A stretch of DNA of 64,000 nt from Archivesica marissinica (lineage: Eukaryota > Mollusca > Bivalvia > Venerida > Vesicomyidae), in contig CM026393.1 of NCBI GenBank assembly GCA_014843695.1, positions 3,318,615-3,382,614 of the forward strand. The letters are read 5' to 3'. Each line of letters starts with the position of its first letter. Within the stretch, counting starts at the first letter, position 1. The position numbers and the translations under genes are program-made. Below are positions 35,601-47,995 of the stretch, piece by piece. The notes beneath the pieces are model-generated. The model was not told the DNA's origin. It was given only the letters and a program-made list of their open reading frames with translations, and ran no database searches.

Positions 35601-36341
35601 ATTTTAAATAAACTAGTCAATAAAACCAACTGGATATCGGAATTAACCATAATTAGAAAATCAATTTCGCAAATATGGAAAACTGCTATGATAGCTGATG
35701 CATCTTTGAAAACAAACGTTAAGACGATGCTTAAACCGTTACCTAATATTAGACATAACTTCAACAATACGACAAACAAAGATATTTACAATTATTTTCT
35801 CAAAAACAGAACACGCTTACTGGGAAAATACACTCTCATTACATGTTCAGTGGTCACACTTTTACACAACACTTCAAAGCAGCATAGATAACAGATACAA
35901 GCAATATAAATACAAACTTATTAACAATATCTTACCAACAAGAGAACATTTATTCAAATGGAAATTAACAAATTCTCCAAACTGTTTGTTATGTAACCAT
36001 GTTGATACATATGAACAATTTTTCATATCTTGCAACAGCGTGGTACCTTTTTGGCAAACAATTATGCATATACTCAAACAATGTGGAATAAATAAGAATT
36101 TTAATAGACTGCACTTGTGTTAGGTTACAAGATAGATTATTTTGAATATCGAGATATCAATTTGTTGTTCACCATAATTGGGTTTTCTATATACAAGTCT
36201 TATATTATCAGTGAAAACAGACGGAAATATGTTGATATAATGAAAATAATGAAAAGTGAAATAACAATTATGAATGAATATTCTAAACGTAACAAAAATA
36301 CATTGTTCTTTAGGAAAATTGAAAATATTTTGAAATCTTAA
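32646..36341 (+). pseudogene. L1/Tx1-like ORF2 relic (endonuclease, reverse transcriptase, C-terminal knuckle)
   Basis: Domains appear in order across several frames. The APE-type endonuclease starts SLNCQGLRDISKRSRLTQWI (about 32650), then SNSRGVSIFFNKD, INVYAPND, LGGDFNDTLS (about 33050), SRIDYWLID and TDHLTISLKL. The linker has IEEGERNSKYFHSLE. Reverse-transcriptase blocks are MKNNKSPGNDGISTEFYKIF (about 34000), NLRPISLVNTDYKLLTKIL, LLFLDFRKAFDT and GVRQGCPLSSLL (about 34560). The expected F.DD catalytic box is AYDTTLFL at about 34715, so one essential aspartate is lost. The C-terminus has KNWINSDIFFVNDIINRNG and a knuckle NCLLCNHVDTYEQFFISC. Stops at about 33076, 33163, 34314 and 34433, plus frameshifts near 33595, 34165, 35345 and 36115, break the frame. 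It is a retrotransposition engine in origin, now dead. Confidence 0.88.
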
Positions 36342-36489
36342 TTCAATTTATATATATCTATCTATACATTATTATAATGTACATTGCTTTTGAATGTATG
36401 ATTATTGTGTTAATACATGTGTGTATTATTTTGTAAATATTTGTAAATAATGAACTGAATAAACCTTAAAAAAAAGAGTTACTAAACTA

Positions 36490-36891
36490 AGTCAATACGT
36501 ATTTGTTTATTATTGTGTGAGCCCCCATAGAAACAGACAGCTTCAAACGTCTTATGAGACACCTCTTATGGACATCAGTACTCCCCGATTGCTATCCTTG
36601 CATGCCAGTCACCAGGCTTATACATGTGATAGGCAAGCATGCAGTAACCACTACTTTACTAGATGGCGGCTCACCAACCGGCCATATCAAAATGAAGCTC
36701 TCAGGAGGTTCAAACATCCGACCAGCCACTCCGTATGCGTGCGCATTACAAACTATGCCACATAAGCGATCTAGTATATGTACCAATGACGTGGCACTTT
36801 CCTGTAAACAACAAACTTCTCATATCTAAGAAAATTCTCAGGATTATGTCTATGTCTCAATACATAATTCAATAGTTGAAGCCCAGCTTTC
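36490..36891. other. Unique intron 1 DNA, no feature seen
   Basis: This is the sequence between the LINE target duplication and SINE-C. It is less AT-rich than its neighbours and has overlapping short open frames on both strands, none recognisable. Confidence 0.45.
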
Positions 36892-36898
36892 AAACTCG

Positions 36899-37151
36899 AA
36901 TATTATATTATTAGCGCAGTGGTTAGCGCATTCGCTTCTCACCAATGCATCCCAGGTTCGATCCTCGGACCGGGAAGTATGTGAAATGGTACGATGGTCG
37001 CCAGATCGGACAGGTGGGTTTTCTCCGGGTACTCCGGTTTCCTCCCACACGAATGACCATTCATCCGCGCCAACACGAGTGATTAATATAAATTGTTAGA
37101 ACTTGCTTCGCAATCATTGTAAAATAATTAAAGTTTAAACTTATTTTTTTT
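36899..37151 (+). mobile_element. SINE-C with tRNA head
   Basis: The plus-strand head has the A box in tagcgcagtggttagcgcat and the B box in caggttcgatcctcgg. The body contains gtgggttttctccgggtact then ccggtttcctcccacac, a motif I recognise from SINEs widespread in aquatic animals. The tail gagtgattaatataaattgt then acttgcttcgcaatc is almost the same as the SINE-A tail. Direct repeats aaactcg at 36892-36898 and 37152-37158 mark the target-site duplication. Confidence 0.87.
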
Positions 37152-37205
37152 AAACTCGGATAGCTACTAAGCAACAATTGAAGTACACACTTCAAAACTC
37201 GCAAA

Positions 37206-38388
37206 GCTACATATACATATATGTAATGTTTATAACTGCAAACATAAAGCTACATATACATATATGTAATATTTATAACTGCAAAAATAAAGCTACATAT
37301 ACATATATGTAATGTTTATAACTGCAAAACTCGTAAAGCTACATATACATATATGTAATATTTATAACTGCAAACATAAAGCTACACATACATACATATA
37401 TGTAATATTTATAACTGCAAACATAAAGCTACATATACATATATGTAATGTTTATAACTGCAAACATAAAGCTACATATACATATATGTAATATTTATAA
37501 CTGCAAACATAAAGCTACATATACATATATGTAATGTTTATAACTGCAAACATAAAGCTACATATACATACATATATGTAATGTTTATAACTGCAAACAT
37601 AAAGCTATATATACATATATGTAATGTTTATAACTGCAAACATAAAGCTACATATACATATATGTAATGTTTATAACTGCAAACATAAAGCTACATATAC
37701 ATATATGTAATGTTTATAACTGCAAACATAAAGCTACATATACATACATATATGTAATGTTTATAACTGCAAACATAAAGCTATATATACATATATGTAA
37801 TGTTTATAACTGCAAACATAAAGCTACATATACATATATGTAATGTTTATAACTGCAAACATAAAGCTACATATACATATATGTAATGTTTATAACTGCA
37901 AACATAAAGCTACATATACATATATGTAATATTTATAACTGCAAACATAAAGCTACATATACATACATATATGTAATATTTATAACTGCAAACATAAAGC
38001 TACATATACATATATGTAATGTTTATAACTGCAAACATAAAGCTACATATACATATATGTAATATTTATAACTGCAAACATAAAGCTACATATACATATA
38101 TGTAATGTTTATAACTGCAAACATAAAGCTACATATACATACATATATGTAATGTTTATAACTGCAAACATAAAGCTATATATACATATATGTAATGTTT
38201 ATAACTGCAAACATAAAGCTACATATACATATATGTAATGTTTATAACTGCAAACATAAAGCTACATATACATATATGTAATGTTTATAACTGCAAACAT
38301 AAAGCTACATATACATATATGTAATGTTTATAACTGCAAATATAAAGCTACATATACATATATGTAATGTTTATAACTGCAAACATAA
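37206..38388. repeat. 43-bp minisatellite with a palindrome in each unit
   Basis: About 28 units contain gctacatatacatatatgta, then atgtttataactgcaaac and ataaa. Each unit includes tacatatatgta, a perfect 12-bp palindrome. A few units carry an extra catacata step, and some have atattt instead of atgttt. Confidence 0.94.
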
Positions 38389-38485
38389 ATCAAACTGTTA
38401 AACTCAACGTATTATGTTTAACAGCTACAAAAAACAAACCAAACAACAAACATGCAAAATCAAAATATATATTCAATGTCATGAT

Positions 38486-38583
38486 TAGTTTAAACATATT
38501 TTATTTTATCAATGTTGTAACATCAATATACAAGAACAGATGGATTAAATCGGAAGATAGTAGCTTATTTCGATTTTCTCCAT
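38486..38583 (+). repeat. Direct duplication, left copy
   Basis: The segment from tagtttaaacatattttatt to cgattttctccat is repeated at 38695-38803 with a short insertion and a few substitutions. The 33-bp array separates the two copies. Confidence 0.85.
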
Positions 38584-38694
38584 AAGCTGTTACCTTGACA
38601 ACCCACACACAAATGTAAGCTGTTACCTTGACAACCCACACACAAATGTAAGCTGTTACCTTGACAACCCACACACAAATGTAAGATGTTACCT
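38584..38694. repeat. 33-bp tandem repeat, about 3.3 units
   Basis: Units contain taagctgttaccttgacaac then ccacacacaaatg. The last unit is partial (taagatgttacctt). Confidence 0.92.
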
Positions 38695-38803
38695 TAGTTT
38701 AAACATATTTTATTTTATCAATATTTACATCATGTTGTAACATCAATATACAAGAACAGATGGATTAAATCGGAAGCTAGTAGCTTATTTAGATTTTCTC
38801 CAT
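38695..38803 (+). repeat. Direct duplication, right copy
   Basis: Second copy of 38486-38583, with an extra atttacatcatg segment before ttgtaacatcaatatac. Confidence 0.85.
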
Positions 38804-38840
38804 GACAAACATAATGTTCATAAACTATGGCAGAGTGTAT

Positions 38841-38876
<36 letters not shown>

Positions 38877-38877
38877 C

Positions 38878-38930
<53 letters not shown>

Positions 38931-38955
38931 GTGTGTGTGATGATGATGATGATGA
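38841..38955 (+). repeat. Trinucleotide and hexanucleotide microsatellite (ACG, GATGAC, GAT)
   Basis: An (ACG)n run with one interruption passes into (GATGAC)n, a short GTGT stretch and (GAT)n. In translation it gives homopolymeric Arg or Ser on the minus strand, which is not evidence of a gene. Confidence 0.93.
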
Positions 38956-39169
38956 GCTGTATAATGTGCAGCGAACCCATCAGATATGAAAATAAGTCCG
39001 TATTTCATAAATATTAATTGATAAACGAAGATTTTCAAAACTGTATAAATATTTTCATTATTTCTCCTCAAAATATGATTTTAAATGCCCCAGAATGCAG
39101 TTGCGGCGATATATACTTTCAAAATCGTCCGGGGGTAATCCCCGGATCCCCTATCCTAATAGCGCATAC

Positions 39170-40604
39170 ACGTATATCAAGTCAAATCTACGCCCCAGTT
39201 ATATCAAGTCCAATATACGTCCAAGTTATATCAAGTCCAATCTACGTCCAAGTTATATCAAGTCCAATCTACGCCCCAGCTATATCAAGATCAATCTACG
39301 CCCCAGTTATATCAAGATCAATCTACGCCCCAGTTATATCAAGATCAATCTACGCCCCAGTTATATCAAGATCAATCTACGCCCCAGTTATATCAAGTCC
39401 AATCTACGCCCCAGTTATATCAAGTCCAATCTACGCCCCAGTTATATCAAGATCAATCTACGCCCCAGTTATATCAAGATCAATCTACGCCCCAGTTATA
39501 TCAAGTCCAATCTACGCCCCAGTTATATCAAGTCCAATCTACGCCCCAGTTATATCAAGATCAATCTACGCCCCAGTTATATCAAGATCAATCTACGCCC
39601 CAGTTATATCAAGTCCAATCTACGCCCCAGTTATATCAAGTCCAATCTACGCCCCAGTTATATCAAGATCAATCTACGCCCCAGTTATATCAAGATCAAT
39701 CTACGCCCCAGTTATATCAAGTCCAATCTACGCCCCAGTTATATCAAGTCCAATCTACGCCCCAGTTATATCAAGATCAATCTACGCCCCAGTTATATCA
39801 AGATCAATCTACGCCCCAGTTATATCAATCTACACCCCAGTTATATCAAGTCCAATCTACGCCCAAGTTATATCAAGATCAATCTACGCTCCAGTTATAT
39901 CAAGATCAATCTACGCCCCAGTTATATCAAGTCCAATATACGCCCCAGTTATATCAAGTCCAATCTACGCCCCAGTTAGATCAAGTCCAATCTACGCCCC
40001 AGTTATATGAAGTCCAATCTACACCCTAGTTATATTAAGTCCAATCTACACCCCGGTTATATCAAGTCCAATCTACGCCCCAGTTATATCAAGTCCAATA
40101 TACGCCCCAGTTATATCAAGTCCAATCTACGCCCCGGTTATATCAAGTCCAATCTACGCTCCAGTTATATCAAGTCCAATCTACGCCCCAGTTATATCAA
40201 GTCCAATCTACACCCCGGTTATATCAAGTCCATCTACGCCCCAGTTATATCAAGTCCAATCTACGCCCAAGTTATATCAAGTCCAATCTACGCCCCAGTT
40301 ATATCAAGTCCAATCTACGCCCCGGTTATATCAAGTCCAATCTACGCCCCGGTTGTATGAAGTCCAATCTACGCCCCAATTATATCAAGTCCAATCTACG
40401 CCCCAGTTATATCAAGTCCAATCTACGCCCCAGTTATATCAAGTCCAATCTACGCCCCAGTTATATCAAGTCCAATTTACGCCCCAGTTATGTCAAGTCC
40501 AATATACGCCCCAGTTATATCAAGTCCAATCTACGCCCCAGTTATATAAATTCCAATCTACGCTCCAGTTATATCAAGTCCAATCTACGCTCCAGTTATA
40601 TTAA
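39170..40604. repeat. 27-bp minisatellite with a four-unit higher-order pattern
   Basis: About 53 units contain tatatcaagtccaatctacg then ccccagt. Two unit types differ at tcaagatcaa versus tcaagtccaa. From about 39350 to 39830 they alternate regularly as two of one type then two of the other, giving a 108-bp higher-order period. To the right only the gtccaa type is seen. Since 27 is a multiple of three, frames of up to 330 codons stay open (repeat SIYAPVI); these are by-products. Confidence 0.95.
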
Positions 40605-40664
40605 GCAATATGGTGTGTAAAAGAAATTTCAACATCATATAAACTAGAGCTGACAACATTGTTT

Positions 40665-43600
40665 AGCTCACTAACTTAACATTTACTCATGTATCCTGCA
40701 ACTAAGCTAATATTTACGTATGTATCCTGCAACTAAGCTAATATTTACTCATGTATCCTGCAACTAAGCTAATATTTACTCATGTATCCTGCAACTAAGC
40801 TAATAGTTACGTATGTATCCTCTGCAACTAATCTAATATTCACGTATGTATCCTGCAACTAAGCTAATATTCACGTATGTATCCTGCAACTAAGCTAATA
40901 ATTTATGTACTTATGTATCATGCAACTAAACTAATATGTACTTATGTATCCTGCAACTAGGCTAATATGTACTCATGTATCCTGCAACTAAGCTAATATT
41001 TACGTACGTATCCTGCAACTAAGCTATTATGTACTTATGTATCCTGCAACTAAGCTAATATTTACGTATGTATCCTGCAACTAAGCTAATATTTACTCAT
41101 GTATCCTGCAACTAAGCTAATATTTACGCATGTATCCTGCAACGAAGCAAATATGTACGCATGTATCCTGCAACTAAACTAATATATACGCATGTATCGT
41201 GCAACTAAGCAAATATTTACGCATGTATCGTGCAACTAAGATAACATTTACGCATGTATCGTGCAACTAAGCTAATATGTACTTATGTATCCTGCAAATA
41301 AGCTAATATTTACGCATGTATCCTGCAACTAAGCAAATATGTACTTATGTATCCTGCAACTAAGCTAATATGTACTTATGTATCCTGCAACTAAGCTAAT
41401 ATTTACTCATGTATCCTGCAACTAAGCTAATATTTACGCATGTATCCTGCAACTAAGCTAATATTTACGCATGTATTCTGCAACGAAGCAAATATGTACA
41501 CATGTATCGTGCAACTAAACTAATATTTACGCATGTACCGTGCAACTAAGCAAATATTTACGCATGTATCGTGCAACTATGCTAATATGTACTTATGTAT
41601 CCTGCAACTAAACTAATATGTACTTATGTATCCTGCAACTAAGCTAATATGTACTTAAGTATCCTGCAACTAAACTAATATTTAGGTATGTATCCTGCAA
41701 CTAAGCTAATATTTACTCATGTATCCTGCAACTAAGCTAATATTTACGCATGTATCCTGCAACTAAGCTAATATTTACGCATGTATCCTGCAACTAAGCT
41801 AATATTTACGTATGTATCCTGCAACTAAGCTAATATGTACGTATGTATCCTGCAACTAAGCTAATATGTACTTATGTATCCTGCAACTAAGCTAATATGT
41901 ACTCATGTATCCTGCAACTAAGCATATATTTACGCATGCATCCTGCAACTAAGCTAATATGTACTTCTGTATCCTGCAACCAAGCTAATATTTACGTATA
42001 TATCCTGCAACTGATCTAATATTTACGTATGTATCCTGCAACTAAGCTAATATTTACCCATGTATCCTGCAACTAAGCTAAAATTTACGCATGTATCCTG
42101 CAACTAAGCTAATATGTACTTATGTATCCTGCAACTAAGCTAATATGTACTTATGTATCCTGCAACTAAGCTAATATTTACGCATGTATCCTGCAACTAA
42201 GCTAATATTTACGTATGTATCCTGCAACTAAGCTAATATGTACTTATGTATCCTGCAACTAAGCTAATATTTACGTATGTATCCTGCAACTAAGCTAATA
42301 TTTACTCATGTATCCTGCAACTAAGCTAATATTTGCGCATGTATCCTGCAACGAAGCAAATATGTACGCATGTATCCTGCAACTAAACTAATATATACGC
42401 ATGTATCGTGCAACTAATCAAATATTTACGCATGTATCGTGCAACTAAGATAATATTTACGCATGTATCGTGCAACTAAGCTAATATGTACTTATGTATC
42501 CTGCAAATAAGCTAATATTTACGCATGTATCCTGCAACTAAGCAAATATGTACTTATGTATCCTGCAACTAAGCTAATATGTACTTATGTATCCTGCAAC
42601 TAAGCTAATATTACTCATGTATCCTGCAACTAAGCTAATATTTACGCATGTATCCTGCAACTAAGCTAATATTTACGCATGTATTCTGCAACGTAGCAAA
42701 TATGTACACATGTATCGTGCAACTAAACTAATATTTACGCATGTATCGTGCAACTAAGCAAATATTTACGCATGTATCGTGCAACTATGCTAATATGTAC
42801 TTATGTATCCTGCAACTAAACTAATATGTACTTATGTATCCTGCAACTAAGCTAATATGTACTTAAGTATCCTGCAACTAAACTAATATTTAGGTATGTA
42901 TCCTGCAACTAAGCTAATATTTACTCATGTATCCTGCAACTAAGCTAATATTTACGCATGTATCCTGCAACTAAGCTAATATTTACGCATGTATCCTGCA
43001 ACTAAGCTAATATTTACGTATGTATCCTGCAACTAAGCTAATATGTACGTATGTATCCTGCAACTAAGCTAATATGTACTTATGTATCCTGCAACTAAGC
43101 TAATATGTCCTCATGTATCCTGCAACTAAGCTAATATTTACGCATGTATCCTGCAACTAAGCAAATATTTACGCATGCATCCTGCAACTAAGCTAATATA
43201 TACTTCTGTATCCTGCAACTAAGCTAATATTTACGTATATATCCTGCAACTAATCTAATATTTACGTATGTATCCTGCAACTAAGCTAATATTTACCCAT
43301 GTATCCTGCAACTAAGCTAAAATTTACGCATGTATCCTGCAACTAAGCTAATATGTACTTATGTATCCTGCAACTAAGCTAATATGTACTTATGTATCCT
43401 GCAACTAAGCTAATATTTACGCATGTATCCTGCAACTAAGCTAATATTTACGTATGTATCCTGCAACTAAGCTAATATGTACATATGTATCCTGCAACTA
43501 AGCTAATATTTACGTATGTATCCTGCAACTAAGCTAATATTTACTCATGTATCCTGCAACTAAGCTAATATTTGCGCATGTATCCTGCAACGAAGCAAAT

Positions 43601-46440
43601 ATGTACGCATGTATCCTGCAACTAAACTAATATATACGCATGTATCGTGCAACTAAGCAAATATTTACGCATGTATCGTGCAACTAAGATAATATTTACG
43701 CATGTATCGTGCAACTAAGCTAATATGTACTTATGTATCCTGCAACTAAGCTAATATTTACTCATGTATCCTGCAACTAAGCTAATATTTACGCATGTAT
43801 CCTGCAACTAAGCTAATATTTACGCATGTATTCTGCAACGTAGCAAATATGTACACATGTATCGTGCAACTAAACTAATATTTACGCATGTATCGTGCAA
43901 CTAAGCAAATATTTACGCATGTATCGTGCAACTATGCTAATATGTACTTATGTATCCTGCAACTAAACTAATATTTACGTATGTATTCTGCAACTAAGCT
44001 AATATTTACTCATGTATCCTGCAACTAAGCTAATATTTACGCATGTATCCTGCAACTAAGCTAATATTTACGCATGTATCCTGCAACTAAGCTAATATTT
44101 ACGTATGTATCCTGCAACTATGCTAATATTTACGTATGTATCCTGCAACTAAGCTAATATGTACGTATGTATCCTGCAACTAAGCTAATATGTACTTATG
44201 TATCCTGTAACTAAGCTAATATTTACTCATGTATCCTGCAACTAAGCTAATATTTACGCATGTATCCTGCAATGAAGCAAATATGTACGCATGTATCCTG
44301 CAACTAAACTAATATTTACGCATGTATCGTGCAACTTAGCAAATATTTACGCATGTATCGTGCAACTAAGATAATATTTACGCATGTATCGTGCAACTAA
44401 GCTAATATGTACTTATGTATCCTGCAAATAAGCTAATATTTACGCATGTATCCTGCAACTAAGCAAATATGTACTTATGTATCCTGCAACTAAGCTAATA
44501 TGTACTTATGTATCCTGCAACTAAGCTAATATTTACTCATGTATCCTGCAACTAAGCTAATATTTACGCATGTATCCTGCAACTAAGCTAATATTTACGC
44601 ATGTATCCTGTAACGAAGCAAATATGTACGCATGTATCGTGCAACTAAACTAATATTTACGCCTGTATCGTGCAACTAAGCAAATATTTACGCATGTATC
44701 GTGCAACTATGCTAATATGTACTTATGTATCCTGCAACTAAACTAATATTTACGCATGTATCGTGCAACTAAGCAAATATTTACGCATGTACCGTGTAAC
44801 TAAGATAATATTTACGCATGTATCGTGCAACTAAGATACTATTTACGCATGTATCGTGCAACTAAACTAATATTTACGCATGTATCCTGCAATTAAGCTA
44901 ATATTTACTCATGTATCCTGCAACTAAGCTAATATTTACGCATGTATCCTGCAATGAAGCAAATATGCACGCATGTATCCTGCAACTAAACTAATATTTA
45001 CGCATGTATCCTGCAACTAAGCAAATATGTAATTATGTATCCTGCAACTAAGCTAATATGTACTTATGTATCCTGCAACTAAGCTAATATTTACTCATGT
45101 ATCCTGCAACTAAGCTAATATTTACGCATGTATCCTGCAACTAAGCTAATATTTACGCATGTATCCTGCAACGAAGCAAATATGTACGCATGTATCGTGC
45201 AACTAAACTAATATTTACGCATGTATCGTGCAACTAAGCAAATATTTACGCATGTATCGTGCAACTATGCTAATATGTACTTATGTATCCTGCAACTAAA
45301 CTAATATTTACGCATGTATCGTGCAACTAAGCAAATATTTACGCATGTACCGTGTAACTAAGATAATATTTACGCTTGTATCGTGCAACTAAGATACTAT
45401 TTACGCATGTATCGTGCAACTAAACTAATATTTACGCATGTTTCCTGCAACTAAGCTAATATTTACGTATGTATCCTGCAACTAAGCTAATATTTACGCA
45501 TGTATCCTGCAATGAAGCAAATATGTACGCATGTATCCTGCAACTAAACTAATATTTACGCATGTATCGTGCAACTAAGCAAATATTTACGCATGTATCG
45601 TGCAACTAAGATAATATTTACGCATGTATCGTGCAACTAAGCTAATATGTACTTATGTATCCTGCAAATAAGCTAATATTTACGCATGTATCCTGCAACT
45701 AAGCAAATATGTACTTATGTATCCTGCAACTAAGCTAATATGTACTTATGTATCCTGCAACTAAGCTAATATTTACTCATGTATCCTGCAACTAAGCTAA
45801 TATTTACGCATGTATCCTGCAACTAAGCTAATATTTACGCATGTATCCTGCAACGAAGCAAATATGTACGCATGTATCGTGCAACTATGCTAATATGTAC
45901 TTATGTATCCTGCAACTAAATTAATATTTACGCATGTATCGTGTAACTAAGCAAATATTTACGCATGTACCGTGTAACTAAGATAATATTTACGCATGTA
46001 TCGTGCAACTAAGATACTATTTACGCATGCATCGTGCAACTAAGCAAATATTTACGCATGTATCGTGCAAATAAACTAATATTTACGCATGTATCGTGCA
46101 ACTAAGATAATATTTACGCCTGTATCGTGCAACTAAACTAATATTTACGCATGTATCCTGCAACTAAGCAAATATTTACGCATGTATCGTGCAACTAAGC
46201 AAATATTTACGTACATATCATGCAACTAAGCTAATATGTACTTATGTATCCTGCAACTAATCAAATGTTTACGCATGTATCGTGCAACTAAGCAAATATT
46301 TACGCATTTATCCTGCAACTAAGCTAATATTTACGCATGTATCCTGCAACTAAGCAAATATTTATGCATGTATTCTGCAACTAAGATAATATTTACGCAT
46401 ATATCGTGCAACTAAGCAAATATTTACGAATGTATCCAGG
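40665..46440. repeat. 31-bp minisatellite, type 1 domain
   Basis: About 186 units contain aactaagctaatatttacgc then atgtatcctgc. Variants are tacttatg, tactcatg, tacgtatg, atcgtgc for atcctgc, and gcaaat for gctaat. Rare markers such as acttctgtatcctgcaac recur 1239 bp apart (41963 and 43202), close to 40 units, so blocks of about 1.2 kb have been duplicated. The interval 40605-40664 is unique. Confidence 0.95.
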
Positions 46441-47640
46441 CAAATAAGCTAATGTTTACGTATGTGTCCTGCAACTATGCTAACATTTACTCATGCATTC
46501 AGCCACCAAATTAACATTTACTCCTGTATTCAGTCACCAAATTAACATTCAGTCATATATTCAGCCACCAAATTAACATGTACTCATGTATTCAGCCACC
46601 AAAGTAACATTTACTCCTGTATTAAGCCACCAAATTAACATTTACTCATGTATACATCCACCAAATTGACATTTACTCCTGTATTAAGCCACCAAATTAA
46701 CATTTACTCATGTATACAGCCACCAAATTAACATTTACTCATGTATTCAGCCACCAAATTAACATTTACTCATGTATACATCCACCAAATTAATATTCAA
46801 TCATGTATACAGCCACCAAATTAACATGTACTCATGTATTCAGCCACCAAATTAACATTTACTCATGTATACAGCCACCAAATTAACATTTACTCCTGTA
46901 CTCAGCCACCAAATTATGATTTACTCCTGTATACAGCCGCGAAATTAACAAACATTTACTCGTGCATACATCCACCAAATTAACATTTACTCAAGTATAC
47001 AGCCACCAAATTAACATTTACTCCTGTATTCAGCCACCAAATTAACATTTACTCCTGTATTCAGCTACAAAATTAACATTTACTCATGTATTCAGCCACC
47101 ACATTAACATATACTCCTGTATACAGCCGCCACCAAATTAACATTTACTCCTGTATTCAGCCACCAAATTAACATTTACTCCTGTATTCAGCCACCAAAT
47201 TAACATTTACTCCTGCAGTCAGCTACAAAATTAACATTTACTCCTGTATTCGGCCACCAAATTAACATTTACTCCGGTATTCAGCCACCAAATTAACATT
47301 TAATCATGTATACAGCCACCAAATTAACATTTACTCATGTATTCAGCCACCAAAGTGACATTTACTCCTGTATTAAGCCACCAAATTAACATTTAATCAT
47401 GTATACATCCACCAAATTAATATTCAATCATGTATTCAGCCACCAAATTAACATTTACTCCTGTATTCAGCCACCAAATTAACATTTACTCCTGTATTCA
47501 GCCACCAACTTAACATTTACTCATGTATTCAGCCCAGGAATTGACATTTACTCACGTATCCAGCCATCAAATTAACATTTACGCACGTATCCAGCCATCA
47601 AATTAACATTTATGCATGTATCCAGCCATCAGTTTACATG
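46441..47640. repeat. 31-bp minisatellite, type 2 domain
   Basis: Units contain ccaccaaattaacatttact then catgtattcag. They have the same length as type 1 and share its atttactcatgtat core, but gcaactaagct is replaced by gccaccaaatt. Units around 46440-46500 are intermediate. The domain decays into unique sequence about 75 bp from exon 1. Confidence 0.92.
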
Positions 47641-47715
47641 AATCCTGTATCCAAGTTACCATATACCATTGGCTGTGAATTTATCAGAACTGGTGATTAC
47701 GTTGGACGCAGTTAC

Positions 47716-47937
47716 CTTTATTAAGAACTCGACGGACTCTCCTATGAATGGATATCCCATTGTTCCTGGAGGAAGTTTCATAGTCTGGTGACCGTCTGAG
47801 GCGACACTGAACACGACATAATACTGCCATGCACGCCGGATTGCCGGGGGAACCAGAGCGAATAACAGCAAGATTGAACCAGCGATATAAACCCACATCA
47901 ACCAACATGAATTACCAGGGAGAAGCATCCAATCCAT
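47716..47937 (-). CDS. CYP26: CYP26-like cytochrome P450, exon 1 (N-terminus)
   Basis: The exon has 74 codons from ATG (47937-47935) to the donor AAG|GTAACT. I chose this start because the frame upstream has only non-ATG codons and a possible acceptor AG. The N-terminus MDWMLLPGNSCWLMWVYIAG leads into a hydrophobic anchor (about residues 12-30), followed by a basic segment (AIRRAW) and the proline-rich hinge LPPGTMGYPFIGESVEFLI. This layout is standard for endoplasmic-reticulum P450s, and LPPG.MG.PFIGE is close to the CYP26 consensus. Phase 0 joining gives FLIK-RCGFYKEKF with exon 2, as expected for the family. The upstream region holds a SINE within about 60 bp. A 5' non-coding exon is possible, because ttgcttaacag just upstream resembles an acceptor. 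Confidence 0.83.
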
Positions 47938-47995
47938 TTGTATGCCAGTTATCCTGTTAAGCAATATATAAATACGTTTTATCTATACAGCTTAG

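Larger units (their letters stand above)
31168..36472 (+). mobile_element. L1/Tx1-like LINE insertion with 17-bp target duplication
   Basis: The sequence aaagagttactaaacta is present at 31151-31167 and again at 36473-36489, directly after a short poly-A (36468-36475) that follows an aataaa signal. This defines one insertion of about 5.3 kb, antisense to the CYP26-like gene and inside intron 1. Its 3' two thirds hold an ORF2 relic. The 5' part (31168-32640) is AT-rich, holds a nested SINE-B, and has one unrecognised 89-codon stretch at 31851-32117 that might be a remnant of ORF1. Numerous stops and frameshifts mean it is no longer active. Confidence 0.85.
31124..47715 (-). other. Intron 1 of the CYP26-like gene
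   Basis: The intron is 16,592 bp. Its donor is GTAACT (47715-47710) and its acceptor AG is at 31125-31124, on the minus strand, in phase 0. It contains a LINE with a nested SINE, SINE-C, minisatellites of 43, 33, 27 and 31 bp, and a trinucleotide tract. No further exon was recognised inside it. Confidence 0.8.

Noticed and set aside
36913..36980. tRNA gene at the head of SINE-C
   Set aside because: Same reasoning: it is the promoter head of a SINE flanked by aaactcg duplications.
38730..39071. 113-codon frame with Ser and Arg homopolymers
   Set aside because: It comes from the trinucleotide microsatellite.
39018..40620. Open frames of 294 and 330 codons with a nine-residue repeat
   Set aside because: The 27-bp unit is a multiple of three and is open in more than one frame; it is a minisatellite in intron 1, not a repeat protein.
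47965..47974. TATA-like sequence upstream of the CYP26 start codon
   Set aside because: It lies only about 28 bp from the ATG, which would leave no 5' UTR; AT-rich sequence makes chance matches likely.
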